The position numbers and the translations under genes were made by a program. Below, piece after piece: positions 59,123-64,000 of a DNA stretch of 64,000 nucleotides; position 1 is the first letter of the stretch, and every line of letters begins with the position of its first letter. The stretch is from Halolamina litorea (GTDB lineage: Archaea; Halobacteriota; Halobacteria; Halobacteriales; Haloferacaceae). The notes under the pieces are model-generated. The model saw only the letters and a program-made list of their open reading frames with translations. It ran no database searches and was not told the origin of the DNA. The DNA is taken from the NCBI RefSeq assembly GCF_026616205.1, contig NZ_JANHGR010000002.1, positions 434,001 through 498,000 on the forward strand. Direction: 5' to 3'.

Positions 59123-59311
59123 ATGCTCCCGTCGTCGGCACCGGCCCGCGCCGACTTCCACCTGCTGTTCATCCCGCTGGCGCTCGTGGCCGGCCTCCTG
59201 TTCGGTATCGCCTCCCCGCTCTCGATCGGCGTCGGCGGCGCCGCCGGCTCGCTGCTCGCCGGTACCGCCGTCCTCGACGGTATCGCGTTGCACCCGCCCA
59301 CGGAGAACTGA
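59123..59311 (+). CDS. small membrane protein
   Basis: A 62-residue protein with two hydrophobic helices (FHLLFIPLALVAGLLFGIASPL and GVGGAAGSLLAGTAVLDGIAL). The layout (ALVAG ... PLSIGVG) resembles small haloarchaeal membrane proteins of unknown role. It is preceded by an AT-rich block. No SD is evident. Confidence 0.65.
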   Translation: MLPSSAPARADFHLLFIPLALVAGLLFGIASPLSIGVGGAAGSLLAGTAVLDGIALHPPTEN

Positions 59312-59367
59312 CCGGCGCTGTCGCTAGTCGAACGACCCTTCGGAGACGAATCGCCGTCGCTGGCCGA

Positions 59368-59473
59368 GTAGTGTTAGCGAAAACGGGCCGCGGCGCCCCC
59401 GAAAAAACCGGGGCGGCGCGAGCCCGGTTGGTCCCCGCTGACGCTTCGGCCCTCCAAAGCGAAGCGTCACTAC
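59368..59473 (-). ncRNA. candidate structured non-coding RNA
   Basis: The ends pair: GTAGTG and CACTAC (59368-59373 and 59468-59473). Within it, GACGCTTCG and CGAAGCGTC form a 9-bp hairpin arm, and CCCCG/CGGGG a second. A TATA-like CTTTAAG on the minus strand at 59493-59499 predicts transcription start at about 59469, exactly at the closing stem. I do not recognise an Rfam family. Minus strand is inferred from the promoter. Confidence 0.4.
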
Positions 59474-59492
59474 GTGCTTGTGGGTGGAACAA

Positions 59493-59499
59493 CTTAAAG
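59493..59499 (-). promoter_or_regulatory. TATA-like box for the candidate ncRNA
   Basis: CTTTAAG on the minus strand, about 27 bases before the start of the predicted RNA stem. The plus strand also reads CTTAAAG and could act in the other direction. Confidence 0.4.
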
Positions 59500-59547
59500 C
59501 TATTCGCCCAGGGTTTCTCCCGGAGTATCCCTATCCGCCTTCAGTCT

Positions 59548-60903
59548 TCACTGCCGGGCCGGGTGGTCCGCGGGGAGGCGGGACTGTCCCTCGCCGTAGA
59601 GTCGCTCTCGGACTGTCTCTCCCTCGTACTCGGTGCGGAACAGCCCGCGCTCCTGCAGTTCCGGCACCACCTGATCCACGAACTCGTCGAGGCTGCCGGT
59701 GCGGACCGCCTCCTTCACGTTGAAGCCGTCGACGCCGACCTCCTCGTGCCAGTAGACCAGTTCGTCGGCGACCTGTTCGGGCGTGCCGACGACGATGGGC
59801 GACGTGGAGCCGAGCCCGGAGAACTCCGCGACCTCGCGGACGGTCCACTCGCGGTCGGGGTCCGACTGCGTGAACGCGTTCATCGTCCCCTGGATCGCTT
59901 GGGTCTCGATGTGCTCGACCTTCTGGTCCGGATCGAGCTCGGAGAGGTCCATGTCGAGGAACCCCGAGAGCAGCGCCAGCGTCGCCTCCACGTCGATCGA
60001 CTCCTTGAGCGCCTCGTACTTCGCCTCGGCCTCCTCCTCGGTGGGGGCGACGATCGGCACGACGCCGATGAAAAAGGAGATCGAGTCCTCGTCGCGGCCG
60101 GCGTCGGCGGCCCGCGCTTTCACGTCCGCCATGTACTCGACGACCCCCTCCTCGGTGGGCTGGGAGCAGAACACCGCCTCGGCGTTGCGCGCGGCGAAGT
60201 CCCGGCCGTACTCCGAGGAGCCGGCTTGGTAGATCACGGGGGTCCGCTGGGGCGAGGGCTCGGAGCCGTGCGGACCCGGGACATCGAAGAACTCCCCCTC
60301 GTGGTCGATGCTGTGGACCTTCTCGGGGTCGGTGTAGCGCCCGGCGTCGGCGTCCCGAACGACGGCGTCGTCCTCCCACGAGTCCTCCCAGAGCGCGTAG
60401 CAGACTTCGAGGAACTCGGCGGCGCGCTCGTAGCGGCTCTCCTTCTCCATGCGCTCGTCGAGGCCGAGGTTGTCGGCGGCAGACTCGAGGTAGGAGGTCA
60501 CGACGTTGAACGCCACGCGGCCGTCGGTGAGGTGATCGAGCGTGGAGAACTCCCGGGCGAGCTGGTAAGGGTGGTTGTAGGTTGTCGACTTGGTGATCGC
60601 GAAGCCGAGATCGTCGGTGACCTCCGCCATCGCGGGGACGGCCAGCGCGGGGTCGTTCGAGGGCGTCTGAACGGCCTTCTCGATCGCCGTCTCGCGGTCG
60701 CCACCGTACACGTCGTAGATCCCGCGCACGTCGGCGAAGAACACGGCGTCGAACTTCCCGCGCTCGGCGGTCCGGGCCACGTCGGTCCAGTACTCGCGGT
60801 CGGTGTACTCCGCGGACCGGTCGCCGGCACGGCGCCACGTCCCCGGCGAGACGTGCTCGACGGAGTTCATCGTGAAGAGGTTGAGGTGGAGACGCTCGCT
60901 CAT
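59548..60903 (-). CDS. NtaA/SnaA/DszA-type flavin-dependent monooxygenase
   Basis: A 451-residue luciferase-fold FMNH2-dependent monooxygenase of the NtaA/SnaA/SoxA (DszA) branch. It has HLNLFTMNSVEHVSPGTWR at the start, GKFDAVFFADVRGIYDVYGG and GRVAFNVVTSYLESAADNLG, and VIYQAGSSEYGRDFAARNAEAVF, typical of the group. These enzymes oxidise nitrilotriacetate, sulfones or similar substrates. A flavin reductase partner is not nearby. A TATA-like CCTAAG lies about 29 bases upstream. Confidence 0.9.
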   Translation of the reverse strand: MSERLHLNLFTMNSVEHVSPGTWRRAGDRSAEYTDREYWTDVARTAERGKFDAVFFADVRGIYDVYGGDRETAIEKAVQTPSNDPALAVPAMAEVTDDLGFAITKSTTYNHPYQLAREFSTLDHLTDGRVAFNVVTSYLESAADNLGLDERMEKESRYERAAEFLEVCYALWEDSWEDDAVVRDADAGRYTDPEKVHSIDHEGEFFDVPGPHGSEPSPQRTPVIYQAGSSEYGRDFAARNAEAVFCSQPTEEGVVEYMADVKARAADAGRDEDSISFFIGVVPIVAPTEEEAEAKYEALKESIDVEATLALLSGFLDMDLSELDPDQKVEHIETQAIQGTMNAFTQSDPDREWTVREVAEFSGLGSTSPIVVGTPEQVADELVYWHEEVGVDGFNVKEAVRTGSLDEFVDQVVPELQERGLFRTEYEGETVRERLYGEGQSRLPADHPARQ

Positions 60904-61034
60904 CTTGGTTGCTGGTCGTCGCCTGTGGCTTAGGTACTACTCGGTGCCGGCGAAAGAGTGGGGTTTCGTGGACACGTGTGAACGGTCGTGTTCGAATCTG
61001 TTCATCGGATGGGCGTCGACGGCGCCCCGGTGAC

Positions 61035-61706
61035 TCAGTTGGGGCTCGTGGGGATCTTCGGGATGAGCCACGCGAGGAACGAACTCTCGCTGCGCGACTG
61101 GAGCCAGACTGTCCCGTCGCCGGTGAAGTTACAGACGAGTCCCTCGCCGCTGGTGAGCGTCGACTTCAGCCCGCCGACGCGCCGGACCGTGAAGTCGAGG
61201 CTCTCCTCGAAGGCGACGATGTGGCCCGTATCGACCACGAAGTCGTCGCGGTCGCTCACGTCCACCGCCTGAATGGCGCCGTAACTGGACATGAACAGCG
61301 GCCCGCTCCCCGTCACCCGCAGGAGGACCAGCCCCTCCCCGCCGAGGAAGGACTTCGCGCCGCCGAACTCCGAGTCGACGTCGAGGCTCGGATCGCCGGC
61401 GATGTAGGAGGACGACTGGACGTACACCGTTTCGTCGTCGAGTTCTCGGTGGACGATGTCGCCCGGCAGCACCGGCGCGAACTGGACGTCGCCGGGCGCC
61501 GTCGCGTGGAAGGTGTTCTGGAAGAAACTCTCGCCGCCGAGCGACCGGGTGAGTGACTTCAGGAACCCGCCGGTCGCGTTCGTCTCCATCTCGATGCTCG
61601 TGTCGTGGCTCACCATCGCGCCGGACTCGGCGCGGATGCTCTCACCCTCCTCGAGGGAGACGGTCAGTAGCGAAAACGATGGTCGGTAGGAGATGTCGTG
61701 CTCCAT
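61035..61706 (-). CDS. AIM24/TIGR00266 family protein
   Basis: A 223-residue beta-rich protein. SLEEGESIRAESGAMVSHD and LGGEGLVLLRVTGSGPLFMSSYGAI match the AIM24 family (TIGR00266), double-stranded beta-helix-like. The bacterial and archaeal role is unclear; the mitochondrial relative helps shape the inner membrane. Start MEHDISYRPS. It lies upstream of nothing obvious on the same strand. Confidence 0.88.
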   Translation of the reverse strand: MEHDISYRPSFSLLTVSLEEGESIRAESGAMVSHDTSIEMETNATGGFLKSLTRSLGGESFFQNTFHATAPGDVQFAPVLPGDIVHRELDDETVYVQSSSYIAGDPSLDVDSEFGGAKSFLGGEGLVLLRVTGSGPLFMSSYGAIQAVDVSDRDDFVVDTGHIVAFEESLDFTVRRVGGLKSTLTSGEGLVCNFTGDGTVWLQSRSESSFLAWLIPKIPTSPN

Positions 61707-61755
61707 GTCGGCGAGATGATGTTCCCCATCTCGGTAGCTCTTCGCGTTCACTACT

Positions 61756-61769
61756 GTACATCTGTGTAC
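61756..61769. promoter_or_regulatory. palindrome upstream of the AIM24-like gene
   Basis: GTACA-TCTG-TGTAC, a perfect 5-bp dyad about 50-63 bases before the start at 61706. Confidence 0.25.
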
Positions 61770-61818
61770 GGAGTTGCGACGCACGCACCAACTCGGTCGA
61801 AACGCCGGCCGAGTCGCC

Positions 61819-63039
61819 TCAGCAGGAGCAGTAGTACTCGCGGTCGGTGAACTCCGTGTCGATCAACTGCGCCGTCGGTGCCGGATCGCTCGGACGGTAC
61901 ACGCCCGTCGTCAGGTCGCCGCCGCGCTCGAACGCGCCCGAGACGAGCGAGGTCCAGTCCGCGGTGTCCAGCACGTCCCAGAACGCGTCGTCGGTCGAAA
62001 GCAGCGTCAGGTAGTCACGGAGGTAGACCCAGCGGCCCTCCCCGACCTCGCTGGGGTCGAAGTCCTCGCCGACGGCGTCGGCGTACGCCGCGTACGGCAG
62101 GTCCGCGCCGACCGAGACCGGCAGCGAGATCCACTTCCAGGGCCGCGTGTTGATGTCCAGCAGCACGTACTCCTCGCGGTCGGCGTCGTAGACGAACTCC
62201 GACTCGCTGATGCCGTAGTAGCCGGCGTCCTCGATCACCGAGAGCGCCCGCGCCTCGATCTCGGGGGCGTCGACGGTCCGGACGAGACAGGAGGTGCCGA
62301 ACTCCTGTGGGAACCGCACCGCGGCGTTCCCGACGACGGCGAGCGGGTCGCCAGCCTCGGGGACGTAGGAGGCCAGCGAGCGGTCCTTCCCGGTCGCGAT
62401 GTTCACCTTCTCCTGCAGCATGACCTCGACCCCGGTCGCCGCCGCGGCGTCGAGCACGTCGTGGAGTTCCTCGCCGTTCGCGACCTCGACGACGTTGCTA
62501 CCGATCGCCTCCTCGCCCTCGCGTTTGCGGGCCGGCTTGATCACGAGCGGGAAGCCGAGTTCGTCGGCGGCCGCGTCGGGGTCGGTCTCGCTCGGGAAGT
62601 AGGTCTCGGGGTACGGGACATCGAGTTCCTCGGCGCGCTTGTACAGTCGGCTCTTGTCGAGGACGCTGACGTGGTTCCCCCACGGGAGGATCACGTTCTC
62701 GACGCCCGCGTCGGCGAAGCCGTGGACCCACTCGTCCATACAGCCGAAGGCGACGACTTCGCCGGCGGCGTCGGCGACCGCGGCAAGGTCTTCCGCGAAC
62801 CCCGCCGGATCTTCCAGCGGGTAGCGCACTTCGCCGGCGAAGTCGACGGCGTCCGATGGGGGTGCCACGCCGTCGCCGACCTGGTCGATGGCGATGACGG
62901 GTACGTCGTGGGCTGCGAGCGCGCGCGCGACGCTCAGCCCGGTGATGTGTGCGTTCGCGACCACCGCGGGCGTACGATCGAACTCGGCGTCGTCGACGGC
63001 GTCGACGAGCGCGTCGGTGTCGAGGAACTGCTCGGCCAT
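61819..63039 (-). CDS. ATP-grasp carboligase-like protein
   Basis: A 406-residue ATP-grasp enzyme related to carbamoyl-phosphate synthase large-chain-like ligases. The N-terminal Rossmann-like part (PAVVANAHITGLSVARALAAHDVPVIAIDQ) is followed by GFPLVIKPARKREGEEAIGSN (ATP-binding lysine), and SESEFVYDADREEYVLLDINTRPWKWI (metal-binding Glu/Asn). It ends with CSC. The family joins a carboxylate to an amine. The substrate is unknown; haloarchaeal peptidoglycan-free cell walls make a surface-glycan or metabolite role more likely than peptidoglycan. Confidence 0.85.
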   Translation of the reverse strand: MAEQFLDTDALVDAVDDAEFDRTPAVVANAHITGLSVARALAAHDVPVIAIDQVGDGVAPPSDAVDFAGEVRYPLEDPAGFAEDLAAVADAAGEVVAFGCMDEWVHGFADAGVENVILPWGNHVSVLDKSRLYKRAEELDVPYPETYFPSETDPDAAADELGFPLVIKPARKREGEEAIGSNVVEVANGEELHDVLDAAAATGVEVMLQEKVNIATGKDRSLASYVPEAGDPLAVVGNAAVRFPQEFGTSCLVRTVDAPEIEARALSVIEDAGYYGISESEFVYDADREEYVLLDINTRPWKWISLPVSVGADLPYAAYADAVGEDFDPSEVGEGRWVYLRDYLTLLSTDDAFWDVLDTADWTSLVSGAFERGGDLTTGVYRPSDPAPTAQLIDTEFTDREYYCSC

Positions 63040-63114
63040 ACACCGACTTCGACGCGAGCAGGGAAAAGCCCCGCAAAACCGGCAGTCTCGCGACCGTACC
63101 GCCGTCGCTCCCGC

Positions 63115-63963
63115 TCAGTCCTGCTCGCCGCGGGACTGGCGGGCGACGGGGTGGTCGGCTACGGGGTTGTCGGCCGTCGTGTTCGACGCCGCGCTCTCGT
63201 CCTGTGCGGGGAACTCGAAGCCGCTCTCGGTGCGCCGGGGGTCGGCCGTATCGGCCGTCGCCGTCGGTGCCGCCGGCGTGGCGTCGCTGTCGTCGGCCCC
63301 CTTCGCGGCCTCGGCGGCGTCCCGACCCGTCGCCTCGCCCCACGTCATCCCGTTGTTGAGGTAGTAGGAGACGAACGCGACCGTCGCTGCGCTGCCGGCG
63401 ACGAGGGCGTACGTCGAGGGGCTGTGGACGTCCGGCGCCGCGGCCTTCCCGAACAGGAACACCCAGAGTTTGAGGCCGAAGGGGATCATGATCGCCAGCG
63501 CGGCGAACGTCGTGATGTAGGGGTGTGTGACCGGCCCGTCGCCGGTCATCGACTCCCGGAAGGTGAGGTCGGTCGTGCTGTAGTTGGCGTAGACGCGGCT
63601 GATGAACACCGACAGCCCGAGCAGTTGGGCGGCGGTCATGTCTCCCGCCACCGCGGAGGCCGTGACCTCGATGGAGTAGCCCAGCCCCCCCGCCCCGAGC
63701 GCGGAGAGGATCGTGAACAGCTGCTCGGTGTTCGGCGTGTCGGTCTGCTCGTCGGGGATCCCGATGACCAAGTCGAACAGCGTGAGGTAGAACAGGATCC
63801 GCAAGGTGGCGATCAGCATGTCGTACTCCTGGTGGAACGCCTCCGCGCTGAGCAGCACCGCACTCATCGTGATCGCCCACGCGAGGAACACGGGGTCGGC
63901 CCACGTGAACCGCTGGCGGAGCGCGTCGATGGCGTCCCTGAACCCGGTTACGACGTTCGCCAT
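63115..63963 (-). CDS. membrane protein of unknown function
   Basis: A 282-residue protein with about five or six helices (VFLAWAITMSAVLLSAEAF; IATLRILFYLTLFDLVIG; LFTILSALGAGGLGYSIEV; YITTFAALAIMIPFGLKLWVFLFG; STYALVAGSAATVAFVSYYL) and a disordered acidic Thr/Ala-rich tail. I recognise no motif. It lies near the end of the window and stands alone with a start MANVVTGFRDAID. Confidence 0.75.
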   Translation of the reverse strand: MANVVTGFRDAIDALRQRFTWADPVFLAWAITMSAVLLSAEAFHQEYDMLIATLRILFYLTLFDLVIGIPDEQTDTPNTEQLFTILSALGAGGLGYSIEVTASAVAGDMTAAQLLGLSVFISRVYANYSTTDLTFRESMTGDGPVTHPYITTFAALAIMIPFGLKLWVFLFGKAAAPDVHSPSTYALVAGSAATVAFVSYYLNNGMTWGEATGRDAAEAAKGADDSDATPAAPTATADTADPRRTESGFEFPAQDESAASNTTADNPVADHPVARQSRGEQD

Positions 63964-64000
63964 TCGCTCCCCGAAGGCTACTCCGGACAGATACGTAAAA

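Larger units (their letters stand above)
59312..59547. other. intergenic region with structured sequence
   Basis: This 236-base gap lies between two genes that converge. No coding is credible. It holds the candidate ncRNA at 59368-59473 on the minus strand and a TATA-like element at 59493-59499. The rest is plain. Confidence 0.5.

Noticed and set aside
1-64000. integrated virus, IS element or defence island
   Set aside because: I find no integrase, transposase, restriction or Cas genes. Base composition and codon use look uniform apart from the small gaps noted.

Overview
The window is a gene-dense, very GC-rich stretch of a haloarchaeal chromosome (class Halobacteria). The evidence is the acidic proteome, the halophilic malate and glutamate dehydrogenases, a SAMP1-type ubiquitin-like modifier ending in Gly-Gly, many twin-arginine and Tat-lipoprotein signals, a PGF-CTERM-like surface anchor, several haloarchaea-typical small proteins, and archaeal TATA boxes about 27 bases upstream of start codons (leaderless transcription). 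I see no rRNA, transposase or CRISPR array. One tRNA gene, tRNA-Leu(UAA), lies at 58825-58907. Most genes are ordinary chromosomal housekeeping or transport genes.

Layout. 1-10639: a truncated gene, PHP phosphoesterase, DedA protein, zinc-finger miniprotein, HemB, stress and acetyltransferase genes, a DUF5806-like protein, a winged-helix regulator, M29 aminopeptidase, a duplicated membrane protein followed by a 35-bp minisatellite, an amidohydrolase and NAD-type 6-phosphogluconate dehydrogenase. 10656-17830: an exported ferritin-like protein with a glycosylatable repeat tail, an ABC-2 exporter, an AhpD-like protein, UvrC and a secreted protein. 17893-21302: a lipoprotein and a two-gene PQQ dehydrogenase operon. 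21398-31627: CPBP protease, malate dehydrogenase, glutamate dehydrogenase, HIT protein, a divergent NSS transporter / CDF metal exporter pair, carotenoid oxygenase, Tat lipoprotein and tRNA methylthiotransferase.

31700-44749: acetyltransferase, divergent peptide-type ABC permeases, DeoC, nucleoside phosphorylase with an HPP-Usp membrane fusion, a K+ channel divergent from two TrkA-C-like membrane proteins, a second acetyltransferase, SAMP1 and a ribbon-helix-helix regulator. 44835-57694 is a long minus-strand block: a cytoplasmic beta-propeller with an arginine-rich tail, a KefB-type antiporter, an orphan cytochrome oxidase subunit I, an MFS transporter coupled to a metal-type permease with a cysteine-rich insert, a Tat-lipoprotein paralogue of the propeller, a coiled-coil membrane protein with a DUF389 protein, and a Tat-exported Rieske protein with a small partner. 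57819-63963: a deacylase, tRNA-Leu, a tRNA-like hairpin, a small membrane protein, a candidate ncRNA, a flavin monooxygenase, an AIM24-like protein, an ATP-grasp enzyme and a membrane protein.

The most interesting points are: the PQQ dehydrogenase that lacks its own signal peptide beside a Tat-signal partner; the pair of homologous propellers, one cytosolic and one exported, flanking an orphan heme-copper oxidase and a cysteine-rich permease; the strongly basic tail of the cytosolic propeller; the 35-bp tandem repeat; and two structured non-coding stretches near the tRNA. Functions are inferred from motifs by eye; no database search was run.
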